From the NCBI RefSeq assembly GCF_003674065.1, contig NZ_RDBE01000001.1, positions 801,913 through 865,912 on the forward strand: 64,000 bases of DNA, written 5' to 3'. Shown piece by piece: positions 11,527 to 20,346 of the stretch. Within the stretch, counting starts at the first letter, position 1. Each line of letters opens with the position of its first letter. The notes under the pieces are model-generated. The model saw nothing but the letters and a program-made list of their open reading frames with translations. It searched no databases and was not told the origin of the DNA. This DNA comes from Nocardioides mangrovicus (lineage in GTDB: Bacteria; Actinomycetota; Actinomycetes; Propionibacteriales; Nocardioidaceae). A program made the translations under genes and the position numbers.

Positions 11527-13041
11527 ATGAGCGACCTGACGCGGCTCACCGCCCACCAGCAGGCCGAGCTGCTGGCCACCGGCGAGGTGAGCTCGGTGGA
11601 GCTGACCCGCGCGCACCTCGACCGCATCGCCGCGGTCGACGGCGCGGTGCACGCTTTCTTGCACGTCGACGAGCACGGCGCGATCGAGGCGGCCCGCGCG
11701 GCCGACGACCGGCTGAGCAAGGGTGAGCCGGCCTCGCCGCTGGACGGTGTGCCGATCGCGGTCAAGGACGTCATCGTGACGCGCGGGCTGCCCTCCACGG
11801 CCGGGTCGCGGATCCTGGAGGGATGGGTGCCGCCGTACGACGCCACCGTCACCGAGCGGCTGCGTGCGGGCGGTCTGCCGATCCTGGGCAAGACGAACAT
11901 GGACGAGTTCGCGATGGGCTCCTCCACCGAGCACTCGGCCTACGGGCCCACCCACAACCCGTGGGACCTCGACCGGATCCCCGGCGGCTCCGGCGGCGGC
12001 TCGGCCGCGGCGGTCGCCGCCTTCGAGGCGCCGCTGGCGATCGGCACCGACACCGGCGGCTCGATCCGGCAGCCGGGGGCGGTCACGGGCACCGTCGGCG
12101 TGAAGCCGACGTACGGCGCGGTGAGCCGATACGGGTTGATCGCGCTGGCCAACTCCTTGGACCAGGCCGGTCCGGTCACCCGCACCGTGCTCGACGCGGC
12201 GCTCCTGCACGAGCTGATCGGCGGGCACGACCCGCGCGACTCCACCAGCCTCACCGACCCGGTGCCGGCGCTGGTCGAGGCCGTCCGTGCCGGCGCGGCG
12301 GGCGACCTGTCCGGCCTGCGGGTCGGGGTCGTCAAGGAGCTCGGCGGCGAGGGCTTCCAGCCCGGCGTCGAGGCCCGGTTCGCCGAGTCGGTCGAGCTGC
12401 TGCGCGACGCAGGGGCCGAGGTGGTCGAGGTGTCCTGCCCGCACTTCGAGCACGCGCTGGCGGCCTACTACCTGATCCTGCCGAGCGAGGCGTCGTCGAA
12501 CCTGGCCCGCTTCGACGCGATGCGCTACGGCCTGCGGGTGACCCCGGAGGGCGACCCCAGCGCGGAGGACGTCATGCGCGCCACCCGCGACGCCGGCTTC
12601 GGAGACGAGGTGAAGCGGCGGATCATCCTGGGCACCTACGCCCTCTCCAGCGGGTATTACGACGCCTACTACGGGCAGGCGCAGAAGATCCGGACGCTGG
12701 TGCAGCGCGACTTCGACGCCGCCTTCGCCGAAGTCGACGTGCTCGTCTCGCCGACCTCGCCGACCACGGCGTTCCCGCTGGGCGACAAGCTGAGCGACCC
12801 GATCTCGATGTACCGCCAGGACATCGCCACGATCCCGGCCAACCTAGCCGGCGTGCCCGGCATCTCGGTGCCCAGCGGCGTGGCGGACGAGGACGGCCTG
12901 CCCGTGGGGCTGCAGGTGCTCGCGCCGCAGCGGGCCGATGACCGGCTCTACCGGGTCGGCGCCGCGGTGGAGGCGCTGCTGGAGGAGCGATGGGGCGGCC
13001 CGATGCTGGCCCAGGCCCCCGAGCTGGAGGTGGCACGGTGA
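11527..13041 (+). CDS. gatA: Asp/Glu-tRNA amidotransferase subunit A
   Basis: 504-aa amidase-signature subunit that releases ammonia from glutamine for transamidation of Glu-tRNA(Gln) and Asp-tRNA(Asn). The Ser-cisSer-Lys triad is K80 (IAVKD), S155 (GGSGGGS) and S179 (DTGGSIRQP), with the 24-residue spacing typical of the family. Its TGA overlaps the gatB GTG by 4 bp. Together with the GltX at the end of the window, the complex implies an indirect route to Gln-tRNA. Confidence 0.97.
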   Translation: MSDLTRLTAHQQAELLATGEVSSVELTRAHLDRIAAVDGAVHAFLHVDEHGAIEAARAADDRLSKGEPASPLDGVPIAVKDVIVTRGLPSTAGSRILEGWVPPYDATVTERLRAGGLPILGKTNMDEFAMGSSTEHSAYGPTHNPWDLDRIPGGSGGGSAAAVAAFEAPLAIGTDTGGSIRQPGAVTGTVGVKPTYGAVSRYGLIALANSLDQAGPVTRTVLDAALLHELIGGHDPRDSTSLTDPVPALVEAVRAGAAGDLSGLRVGVVKELGGEGFQPGVEARFAESVELLRDAGAEVVEVSCPHFEHALAAYYLILPSEASSNLARFDAMRYGLRVTPEGDPSAEDVMRATRDAGFGDEVKRRIILGTYALSSGYYDAYYGQAQKIRTLVQRDFDAAFAEVDVLVSPTSPTTAFPLGDKLSDPISMYRQDIATIPANLAGVPGISVPSGVADEDGLPVGLQVLAPQRADDRLYRVGAAVEALLEERWGGPMLAQAPELEVAR

Positions 13042-14543
13042 GCGACCAGGTGCTCTCGTTCGAGGACGCGCTCGAGCGCTACGACCCGACGTTCGGGCTC
13101 GAGGTGCACGTCGAGCTCAACACCGAGACGAAGATGTTCTGCGGCTGCCAGAACGCCTTCGGCGCCGAGCCCAACACGCAGACCTGCCCGACGTGCCTGG
13201 GTCTTCCCGGCTCGATGCCGGTGGTGAACCGGACGGCGGTGGAGTCGGCGATGCGCATCGGGCTGGCCCTGAACTGCCAGATCGCCGACTGGTGCCGGTT
13301 CGCGCGGAAGAACTACTTCTACCCAGACATGCCGAAGAACTTCCAGACCTCGCAGTACGACGAGCCGATCGCCTTCGACGGCTACCTCGACGTCGAGGTC
13401 GCCTCGCCCGACGGCGGCAGCGAGACGGTGCGCGTGGAGATCGAGCGCGCCCACATGGAGGAGGACACCGGCAAGTCGCTGCACGTGGGCACCTCGGGCC
13501 GCATCCACGGCGCCGACTACTCACTCGTCGACTACAACCGGGCCGGCATCCCGCTCATCGAGATCGTCACCAAGCCGGTGGCCGGCACGCGCGCCTCGGC
13601 GCCCGCCGTCGCGCGGGCGTACGTGGAGCAGCTGCGCGAGCTCATCCTCGCGCTCGGCGTCTCCGAGGCCCGCATGGACCAGGGCAACATCCGCGCCGAC
13701 GTGAACCTCTCGCTCGCCCCGGCCGGGTCGGGCGAGCTCGGCACGCGCACCGAGACCAAGAACGTGAACTCCTTCCGCTCCATCGAGCGGGCGGCCCGCT
13801 ACGAGATCGGTCGCCAGGCGGCGGTGCTGGAGGAGGGGGAGAAGGTCTTCCAGGAGACCCGGCACTGGCACGAGGACACCGGCGTCACGACGTCGGGCCG
13901 TGCGAAATCCGACGCCGACGATTACCGCTACTTCCCCGAGCCCGACCTGGTGCCGCTGGCGCCCTCGCGCGAGTGGGTCAACGAGCTGCGCACCACGCTG
14001 CCCGAGCCGCCGCGCGAGCGCCGGGCGCGCCTGCAGGCCGAGTGGGGCTTCAGCGACCTGGAGATGCGCGACACCGTCGGCGCGGGAGCGCTCGTCCTCG
14101 TCGAGCAGACGGTCGCCGCCGGAGCCCCCGCGCAGGCGGCCCGCAAGTGGTGGCTCGGCGAGCTGGCCCGCCGCGCCAACGAGACCGAGACCGAGCTGTC
14201 GGCGCTGCCGATCACCCCGGCCGACGTCGCCCGCGTGCAAGCGTTGGTCGACGCGCGCACCATCAACGACAAGCTCGCCCGGCAGGTGCTCGACGGCGTC
14301 CTCGCCGGCGAGGGCGACCCTGACGAGGTGGTCGCCGCCCGTGGGCTGGCCGTGGTCTCCGACGACGGCGCCCTCTCGGCCGCCGTCGACGAGGCGATCG
14401 CGGCCAACCCCGACGTCGCGGACAAGATCCGCGAGGGCAAGCTCAACGCCGCCGGCGCTCTCATCGGCGCGGTGATGAAGAGCATGAAGGGCCAGGCCGA
14501 CGCGGCTCGGGTGCGGGAGCTGATCTTGGAGAAGCTGGGCTGA
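13038..14543 (+). CDS. gatB: Asp/Glu-tRNA amidotransferase subunit B
   Basis: 501-aa subunit that binds the misacylated tRNA and phosphorylates its side-chain carboxylate. The GTG start (13038) overlaps the gatA stop and places [16 protein letters not shown] at residues 20-35. The zinc-ligand cysteines CGC...CPTC, the kinase-domain motifs [15 protein letters not shown] and [14 protein letters not shown], and the C-terminal YqeY-like tail ([19 protein letters not shown]) are all present. The gene is followed by a repeat-rich gap of about 250 bp. Confidence 0.97.
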   Translation: MSDQVLSFEDALERYDPTFGLEVHVELNTETKMFCGCQNAFGAEPNTQTCPTCLGLPGSMPVVNRTAVESAMRIGLALNCQIADWCRFARKNYFYPDMPKNFQTSQYDEPIAFDGYLDVEVASPDGGSETVRVEIERAHMEEDTGKSLHVGTSGRIHGADYSLVDYNRAGIPLIEIVTKPVAGTRASAPAVARAYVEQLRELILALGVSEARMDQGNIRADVNLSLAPAGSGELGTRTETKNVNSFRSIERAARYEIGRQAAVLEEGEKVFQETRHWHEDTGVTTSGRAKSDADDYRYFPEPDLVPLAPSREWVNELRTTLPEPPRERRARLQAEWGFSDLEMRDTVGAGALVLVEQTVAAGAPAQAARKWWLGELARRANETETELSALPITPADVARVQALVDARTINDKLARQVLDGVLAGEGDPDEVVAARGLAVVSDDGALSAAVDEAIAANPDVADKIREGKLNAAGALIGAVMKSMKGQADAARVRELILEKLG

Positions 14544-14551
14544 GGCCCCGG

Positions 14552-14640
14552 GGGTGCGCCAACCGCACACGTGCGCACCTGGCTCGCCGATCGGGCGCGA
14601 CCCTGCGTGCCGACGTCGCACGTGTGCGGTTGGCGCACCC
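14552..14640. repeat. Perfect 24-bp inverted repeat downstream of gatB
   Basis: Arms 14552-14575 and 14617-14640 are exact complements over 24 bp (left begins GGGTGCGCCAACCGCACACG), separated by 41 bp. The element starts 8 bp after the gatB stop. There is no T-tract, so it may be a mobile palindromic unit rather than a plain terminator. Confidence 0.8.
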
Positions 14641-14647
14641 ACCGACT

Positions 14648-14708
14648 GGCCCGGGGCCGGCCGCGACCGGCCCTGTCGCCGGCCCGGGGCCGGCCGCGCC
14701 CGGCCCTG
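14648..14708. repeat. Two-copy GC-rich tandem repeat (period 33)
   Basis: A 28-nt unit, beginning GGCCCGGGGCCGGCCGCG, occurs at 14648-14675 and 14681-14708 with one difference. Each unit is itself rich in nested GGCC palindromes. Confidence 0.75.
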
Positions 14709-14713
14709 CCCGA

Positions 14714-14799
14714 CCACCAAAACTCCACACTTGCGAAGCAAACCGGGGGGTCCGCCCGATATGTCACGCCCACAACTTCGCAAGTGCGGGACTTTGGCG
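14714..14799. repeat. Palindromic dispersed repeat, family B copy 2
   Basis: Inverted relative to the copy at 844-928. Arms CACACTTGCGAAGC and ACTTCGCAAGTGCGGG surround a GATATGTCACGCCC core. It abuts the stop codon of the sugar dehydrogenase gene (14801). Confidence 0.7.
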
Positions 14800-14800
14800 C

Positions 14801-15898
14801 TCAGGGGGCGATCTCGAGGATCCGGTCGTCGCTGGCCTTCGGGTTGCCGCGGCCGTCGCGGTTGGAGGTCGTGACCCACAGGTTCCCGTCCGGGGCGGCG
14901 ACGACGGTGCGCAGCCGGCCGTACTGGCCAACGAAGAAGTCGGTCGGGTCGCTGGCCCGGGTGCCGGACACGGTGACCCGCCACAGCCGCTGGCCGTGCA
15001 GCGCCCCGAGCCACAGGTGGCCGTCGAGGTAGGCCAGGCCCGAGGGGGAGGCGTCGTCGGTGGACCAGACGACCTTCGGGTTGCGGAACTCGCCGGACTC
15101 GACGCGGCCCTCGGCCTTCGGCCAGCCGTAGTTGGTGCCGCGGGTGATCAGGTTGAGCTCGTCCCAGGTCTGGTCGCCGAACTCCGAGGCCCACAGGTGG
15201 CCGTCGGGGTCGAAGGCCAGGCCCTGGACGTTGCGGTGCCCGATGGTCCACACCGGCGAGTCGGGGTCGGGGTTGCCGGGCGCGGGGCGACCGGTCGTGG
15301 TGATCCGCAGGATCTTGCCGCCCAGCGACGAGGGGTCCTGGGCCAAGGAGCTGTCGCCGGTCTCGCCGGTCGAGGCGTAGAGGTAGCCGTCGGGACCGAA
15401 CGCCAGCCGGCCGCCGTCGTGGATGTTGCCGGCCGGGATCTTGGTGAGCACCGGCGTCGTGGGTCCGAGCGAGGTGCCGTCGAGGCGGGCCTTGACGATC
15501 CGGTTGTCGCGCGTGGTGGTGACGTAGAAGAACACCGTGTGGTCCTGGGCGAACTGCGGGGAGACGGCGACGCCGAGCAGCCCGGACTCGCCGCGGGAGT
15601 CGCCCTTGACGGTGCCGACGGGGGTGACCTGGCCGCCGCTGGTCACCAGCAGCACCCGGTCGGTGTCGCGCTCGGTCACCACGGCCGTGCCGTCGGGCAG
15701 GAAGGCGATGCCCCACGGCACGCGCAGGCCGGAGGCGACGGTGCGCACGACGCGCGGGCCGGTCGAGGTCGTCGCCTCGGGCGAGGCGGTCACCGGTGCC
15801 GCGCCGCGGGATGACGTGGCGAACGGACCGCTGTCCGTGCCGCCGCCGCAGCCGGCCGCGAGCACGGCCACCACCAGCAGCGCGACGAGGGGTCTCAC
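14801..15898 (-). CDS. Lipoprotein PQQ-dependent sugar dehydrogenase-like beta-propeller
   Basis: 365-aa exported protein. A lipobox (VLAAGC, Cys near residue 17) ends the signal peptide, followed by a Ser/Thr/Pro linker and a six-bladed propeller of the glucose/sorbosone dehydrogenase (Asd-type) family. Signature pieces are LRVPWGIAFLPDG, RGESGLLGVAVSPQF, GGRLAFGPDGYLYASTGETGD, GHRNVQGLAFDPDGHLW, and GTNYGWPKAEG. The expected reaction is PQQ-linked oxidation of aldoses at the cell surface, though relatives exist with no proven cofactor. It is the last gene of a four-gene operon whose junctions are all 4-bp overlaps. Confidence 0.9.
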   Translation of the reverse strand: MRPLVALLVVAVLAAGCGGGTDSGPFATSSRGAAPVTASPEATTSTGPRVVRTVASGLRVPWGIAFLPDGTAVVTERDTDRVLLVTSGGQVTPVGTVKGDSRGESGLLGVAVSPQFAQDHTVFFYVTTTRDNRIVKARLDGTSLGPTTPVLTKIPAGNIHDGGRLAFGPDGYLYASTGETGDSSLAQDPSSLGGKILRITTTGRPAPGNPDPDSPVWTIGHRNVQGLAFDPDGHLWASEFGDQTWDELNLITRGTNYGWPKAEGRVESGEFRNPKVVWSTDDASPSGLAYLDGHLWLGALHGQRLWRVTVSGTRASDPTDFFVGQYGRLRTVVAAPDGNLWVTTSNRDGRGNPKASDDRILEIAP

Positions 15899-16782
15899 GC
15901 TGACACGGTAGTGAGCAGGTCCACGAGCAGGCCGTGCACCGCGTCCGGCTGCTCGAGCTGCACGAAGTGCGAGCCGTCGAGCTCCACGTAGGTGGCGCCG
16001 AGCACCCGCGCGGCGGCGGCGCGGACGTCGGCCGCGCGGGCCAGCAGGTCGTGCCGGGCCCCGACGAAGGTGGCGGGCACGGCGATACGGCCGACGTCGA
16101 CGCGGTCGGCCGCCAGCGTGCGGGCGGCGTGGGCGTACCAGTCCACCGGCGTGGTCAGGAACTCCGCGACCGCGCGTCGAGCGGTGTCGAGATCGGCCAC
16201 CGGGCGCATGAAGCCCGAGTGCGCGAGGGCGTTCGTGGTGCGCGGGGTGACCGGGGCGTGCTGGGTGAGCGGGGTGAACGCCGCGCCGATGCGGGCCAGG
16301 GTGCCGGCCAGTCCCCGGCCGAACGCGCGGGCCACCGGCCGCGGCACGTGGAGCGGACCGCCCATCGCGCCGAAGGGGTCATCGGGCACGCCGGCCAGTG
16401 CGAACAAGCCGCGGACGCGGTCGGGGTGGGCGAGCGCGAACCGGCAGGCGGTGCCCACGCCGATCGACCAGCCCGCCACCACGCAGCGTTCCACCGCGGC
16501 GTCGTCCAGCACGGCCAGGGCGTCGTCGATGAATGCCTGCTGGCCGACGTGGCGGCGGTCCGAGGGTCGGTCGGACCCGCTGACGCCGCGGTGGTTCCAC
16601 GAGACCACCCGCACCCCGCAGTCGGGGTCGAGCAGCGCCGGCCAGGCGTGGGCGTTGGTGCCCAGCCCGTTGCACAGCAGCACGGTCGGCAGGTCGCTGG
16701 CGACGTCGTTGGTCCAGGTGACCAGCCGGGTGCCGTCGGCGCTGCGGACCTCGCCGAAGCGCAGTCGTGCCTCTTTGCTCAC
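15895..16782 (-). CDS. Alpha/beta hydrolase
   Basis: 295-aa alpha/beta hydrolase of the epoxide hydrolase/haloperoxidase-like type. Oxyanion region LLCNGLGTNAHAW (residues 35-47), nucleophile elbow AGWSIGVGT (near residue 104), a cap region, then DLLA acid and GSHFVQLEQPD with the catalytic His near residue 274. It overlaps both neighbours by 4 bp (sugar dehydrogenase downstream, F420-type nitroreductase upstream), so the four proteins are likely made in step. Substrate unknown; no signal peptide, so cytosolic. Confidence 0.85.
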   Translation of the reverse strand: MSKEARLRFGEVRSADGTRLVTWTNDVASDLPTVLLCNGLGTNAHAWPALLDPDCGVRVVSWNHRGVSGSDRPSDRRHVGQQAFIDDALAVLDDAAVERCVVAGWSIGVGTACRFALAHPDRVRGLFALAGVPDDPFGAMGGPLHVPRPVARAFGRGLAGTLARIGAAFTPLTQHAPVTPRTTNALAHSGFMRPVADLDTARRAVAEFLTTPVDWYAHAARTLAADRVDVGRIAVPATFVGARHDLLARAADVRAAAARVLGATYVELDGSHFVQLEQPDAVHGLLVDLLTTVSA

Positions 16783-17177
16783 CGAGCCGCGAGTCGCAGC
16801 ACGGGGATCACCCGGTCGGTTTTCTGCTGGTAGTCACGGAAGCCCGACGACATCTCGGTGAACCGCTGCCACGCCGCGTCGCGCTCCTGCCCCTGCAGGT
16901 CCTCGGTGTGGACGTCGACGGTGCGCTCACCGGTCTCGATCTCGACGTCGGGGTGGGCGAGGAGGTTGCGGTACCAGTCCGGGTGCCGGTCGGCACCGGC
17001 CGCCGAGGCGGCGATCAGCCAGCTGCCGCCCTCGTCGATGGCGGCGACGGGGTTGACCCGCTCCTCGCCGCTCCTGGCTCCGATGCTGTGCACCAGGACG
17101 AGGCCGTCGCCGAACATCTCGGTGTGCCCGCCGTGGTCGCGGAACTCGGCGATGATCTGGGCGTTGAAGTCGCTCAT
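16779..17177 (-). CDS. Deazaflavin (F420)-dependent nitroreductase-family protein
   Basis: 132-aa split beta-barrel protein of the Ddn/Rv3547 type. Family signs are the N-terminal FNAQIIAEFRDHGG, LVLVHSIGARSGEERVNPVA (cofactor phosphate-binding segment), WLIAASAAGADRHPDWYRNLLAHPDVEIE and the C-terminal VIPVLRL. Members reduce quinones, nitro compounds or other electrophiles with reduced F420. It implies the cell makes coenzyme F420, which fits an actinobacterium. It overlaps its operon neighbours by 4 bp each side. Confidence 0.9.
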   Translation of the reverse strand: MSDFNAQIIAEFRDHGGHTEMFGDGLVLVHSIGARSGEERVNPVAAIDEGGSWLIAASAAGADRHPDWYRNLLAHPDVEIETGERTVDVHTEDLQGQERDAAWQRFTEMSSGFRDYQQKTDRVIPVLRLAAR

Positions 17178-18526
17178 GTCGCCCGAGCGTAGGTCGCGTC
17201 GTCGGCGATGTCGGAGCCGCTGTGCTCGCGCATGAGGCCGACGGCGATCAGCGTGACCACCGAGCAGCCCAGGATGGCGCCGGCGATCGCGAAGCCCGAC
17301 CCGGTGTGCTCGAGCAGGTAGGTCGCCACCAGCGGCGCGGGGCCACCGGCGATCACGGACGCCAGCTGGTAGCCGACGCCGGCCCCCGCGTAGCGCAGCG
17401 CGGTGGGGAACTGCTCGGCGATGAGCGAGGCCTGCGGCCCGTACTGCATGCCGTGCGGGATGAGTGCGACCAGCATGCCGACGAAGGCCAGCGCCGCCAC
17501 CCCGGAGTCCAGCAGCGCGAACAGCACGAACCCGTAGACCCCGGTGACCGCGGCGCCCACCATGTAGATCCGTTTACGGCCGTAGGTGTCGGAGAGGTGG
17601 CCGAACAGCGGCACGGCCACGACCTCGACCGCGGCGGCCAGCAGGATCGCCGAGAGCGCGAACCGCTTGGAGTAGCCCTGCTCCTCGGTCAGGTACGTCA
17701 GCGTGAACGTGGTGATGACGTAGAACGGCGCCTGCTCGGAGAGCCGCGCGAAGGCGCTGAGCAGGATCGGCTTCCAGTGCGCGCGCCACACCTCCAGCGA
17801 CGGCAGCCGCGAGAGCTCGCCCTGCGCGACCCGCTTGGCGAACATGGGCGTCTCCAGGATGGAGAGCCGGATGTAGAGGCCGATGCCCACCAGCACCGCG
17901 CTGCACAGGAAGGGGATGCGCCAGCCCCAGGCCTGGAACTGGGCGTCGGTGGTGACCGCGCTCATCAGGTAGAGGAAGCCGGTGCCCAAGATGAGTCCGA
18001 ACGCGACACCGAGCTGGGGCAGGGAGGCCATGAGGCCGCGACGCTTCTGGTCGCCCCACTCCATCGAGAGCAGCACCGAGCCGCTCCACTCACCGCCCAC
18101 GGCGATGCCCTGGAAGAGTCGCAGCAGCACCAGGATCAGCGGTGCCGCACGGCCGATGTGGTCGGCGCTGGGCAGTACGCCGACGACGGTGGTGGCCAGG
18201 CCCATCATCAGCAGCGTGATGATCAGCGTCGCCTTGCGACCGATGCGGTCGCCCCAGTGGCCGAAGATCGCGGCGCCGACCGGCCGCGCCGCGAAGCCCA
18301 CGGCGTAGGTGGCGAAGGACTCCAGCCGGCCGGCGTACTGGCTGGACTCGGGGAAGAACAGCGCGGGGAAGACGAGCGCGGCCGCGGTGTTGTAGAGGAA
18401 GAAGTCGTACCACTCGATGGTGGTGCCGACCGTGCTGGCCAGTCCGGCCTTGCGGATCTGGCGTCGATGCTCGGCGGTACCCTCGGCAGCGGTGGCCTCC
18501 GAGGCGGCGTTCGGGTCGAGAGTCAT
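17174..18526 (-). CDS. MFS transporter, metabolite:H+ symporter (ProP/ShiA-like) family
   Basis: 450-aa 12-helix importer. N-terminal ASTVGTTIEWYDFFLYNTAAALVFP and the loop motif GHWGDRIGRKATL (residues ~93-105) are hallmarks of the MHS family, which imports organic acids, betaines or shikimate-type compounds. It is the first gene of the operon ending at 14801, so uptake of an organic substrate may be linked to the hydrolase and nitroreductase; that link is inference. It is divergent from ilvD across 65 bp. Confidence 0.92.
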   Translation of the reverse strand: MTLDPNAASEATAAEGTAEHRRQIRKAGLASTVGTTIEWYDFFLYNTAAALVFPALFFPESSQYAGRLESFATYAVGFAARPVGAAIFGHWGDRIGRKATLIITLLMMGLATTVVGVLPSADHIGRAAPLILVLLRLFQGIAVGGEWSGSVLLSMEWGDQKRRGLMASLPQLGVAFGLILGTGFLYLMSAVTTDAQFQAWGWRIPFLCSAVLVGIGLYIRLSILETPMFAKRVAQGELSRLPSLEVWRAHWKPILLSAFARLSEQAPFYVITTFTLTYLTEEQGYSKRFALSAILLAAAVEVVAVPLFGHLSDTYGRKRIYMVGAAVTGVYGFVLFALLDSGVAALAFVGMLVALIPHGMQYGPQASLIAEQFPTALRYAGAGVGYQLASVIAGGPAPLVATYLLEHTGSGFAIAGAILGCSVVTLIAVGLMREHSGSDIADDATYARAT

Positions 18527-18579
18527 CTGTGATCCCTACCACACTCCGAGCGGGCGATGGGTCGCCCGAGCCCCGCGAC

Positions 18580-18585
18580 TAGTCT
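18580..18585 (+). promoter_or_regulatory. -10 box (TAGTCT) for leaderless ilvD
   Basis: TAGTCT is 6 nt before the ilvD ATG and no Shine-Dalgarno precedes the start. The same hexamer precedes the genes at 52004 and 61877 by 7-8 nt. Confidence 0.6.
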
Positions 18586-18591
18586 CGGCGC

Positions 18592-20283
18592 ATGGCCGAG
18601 CAGCAGAGTCCCGACATCAAACCCCGCTCCCGCGACGTCACCGACGGCATCGAGAAGACCGCCTCGCGCGGCATGCTGCGGGCGATCGGCATGCAGGACG
18701 AGGACTTCGCGAAGCCCCAGATCGGCGTCGGCTCGAGCTGGAACGAGACCGGCCCTTGCAACCTCTCGCTGCGCCGGCTCGCCGAGGCCGCCAAGCGCGG
18801 GGTCACCAGGGCCGGCGGGTACCCGATGGAGTTCGGCACCATCTCGGTCAACGACGGCATCTCGATGGGCCACGAGGGCATGCACTTCTCGCTGGTCTCG
18901 CGCGAGGTGATCGCCGACTCCGTCGAGACCCTGATGAGCGGCGAGCGGCTCGACGGCTCGGTGCTGCTCGGCGCCTGCGACAAGACCCAGCCGGGCATGC
19001 TCATGGCGGCGGCCCGGCTCGACCTGGCCAGCGTGTTCCTCTACGGCGGCTCGATCATGCCGGGCAACCTCGACGGCCAGGACGTCACCATCATCGACGC
19101 CTTCGAGGCGGTCGGCGCGTGTCTGGCCGGCAAGATCAGCGAGGAGGAGGTCAAGCGCGTCGAGCGCGCGATCTGCCCCGGCGAGGGTGCCTGCGGCGGC
19201 ATGTACACCGCCAACACCATGGCCTCGGTGGGGGAGGCGCTCGGCATGAGCCTGCCCGGGTCGGCTGCCCCGCCGTCGATCGACAGCCGTCGCGACCTGT
19301 TCGCCGAGCGCTCGGGCGAGGCCGTCGTCGAGCTGCTGCGGCAGGGCATCACCGCCCGCGACATCATGACGATGGAGGCCTTCGAGAACGCCATCACGGT
19401 CGTCATGGCGCTGGGCGGCTCCACCAACGCGGTGCTCCACCTGCTCGCGATCGCGCGGGAGGCCGACGTCGACCTGCGGATCGACGACTTCAACCGCATC
19501 GGCGACAAGGTGCCGCACCTGGCGGACATGAAGCCGTTCGGTCGCTACGTGATGAACGACGTCGACAAGATCGGCGGGATCCCGGTGGTGATGAAGGCGC
19601 TGCTCGACGCGGGCCTGCTGCACGGTGACTGCCTGACCGTGACCGGCAAGACGATGGCCGAGAACCTCGAGGCGCTCGCGCCGCAGCCGCTCGACGGCGA
19701 GGTGCTGCACACGATGGACAGGCCGATCCACGCCAGCGGCGGCCTCACCATCCTCAAAGGCACGCTGGCCCCCGACGGCGCGGTGGTGAAGTCGGCCGGC
19801 TTCGACTCGGAGGTCTTCACCGGCACGGCGCGGGTCTTCGACGGCGAGCGGGCCGCGATGGACGCCCTGCTCGAGGGCGGCATCAGCGCCGGCGACGTCG
19901 TGGTCATCCGCTACGAGGGCCCCAAGGGCGGCCCGGGCATGCGCGAGATGCTCGCGATCACCGGCGCCATCAAGGGCGCAGGCCTCGGCAAGGACGTCCT
20001 GCTGCTCACCGACGGCCGTTTCTCCGGCGGCACCACGGGCCTGTGCATCGGGCACGTCGCGCCCGAGGCGGTCGACGGCGGCCCGATCGCGTTCGTACGC
20101 GACGGCGACACCATCACCGTCGACATCGCCAACCGCCGCATGGACGTCGCGGAGGCCGAGGACGACGAGTGGGAGTCGCGCCGCGAGGGCTGGGAGCCCC
20201 ACCCGCCGAAGTACACCACCGGCGTGCTGGCCAAGTACCGCAAGCTCGTGCAGTCCGCCGCCGTCGGCGCGGTCACCGGCTGA
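18592..20283 (+). CDS. ilvD: Dihydroxy-acid dehydratase
   Basis: 563-aa Fe-S enzyme that dehydrates dihydroxy-isovalerate and dihydroxy-methylvalerate, the third common step of Val/Ile/Leu synthesis. Cluster and metal ligands are visible: [30 protein letters not shown], and the C-terminal [19 protein letters not shown]-terminal [10 protein letters not shown] holds another conserved Cys. Length is standard. It is transcribed apart from ilvBNC, which lies 3 kb downstream, and no leader peptide is visible in front of it. Confidence 0.97.
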   Translation: MAEQQSPDIKPRSRDVTDGIEKTASRGMLRAIGMQDEDFAKPQIGVGSSWNETGPCNLSLRRLAEAAKRGVTRAGGYPMEFGTISVNDGISMGHEGMHFSLVSREVIADSVETLMSGERLDGSVLLGACDKTQPGMLMAAARLDLASVFLYGGSIMPGNLDGQDVTIIDAFEAVGACLAGKISEEEVKRVERAICPGEGACGGMYTANTMASVGEALGMSLPGSAAPPSIDSRRDLFAERSGEAVVELLRQGITARDIMTMEAFENAITVVMALGGSTNAVLHLLAIAREADVDLRIDDFNRIGDKVPHLADMKPFGRYVMNDVDKIGGIPVVMKALLDAGLLHGDCLTVTGKTMAENLEALAPQPLDGEVLHTMDRPIHASGGLTILKGTLAPDGAVVKSAGFDSEVFTGTARVFDGERAAMDALLEGGISAGDVVVIRYEGPKGGPGMREMLAITGAIKGAGLGKDVLLLTDGRFSGGTTGLCIGHVAPEAVDGGPIAFVRDGDTITVDIANRRMDVAEAEDDEWESRREGWEPHPPKYTTGVLAKYRKLVQSAAVGAVTG

Positions 20284-20284
20284 C

Positions 20285-20339
20285 GGCGGCCGATCCGCCG
20301 TCGACCCGTCAAAGATGCAGCCGCACCTCTGACGGGTCG
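20285..20339. terminator. Hairpins between ilvD and the convergent sedolisin gene
   Basis: A small CGGCGG/CCGCCG hairpin (20284-20300) follows the ilvD stop. A larger one has perfect 10-bp arms CGACCCGTCA (20302-20311) and TGACGGGTCG (20330-20339). It ends 8 bp before the stop of the opposing gene, so it can stop transcription both ways. Confidence 0.6.
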
Positions 20340-20346
20340 CCGATGG

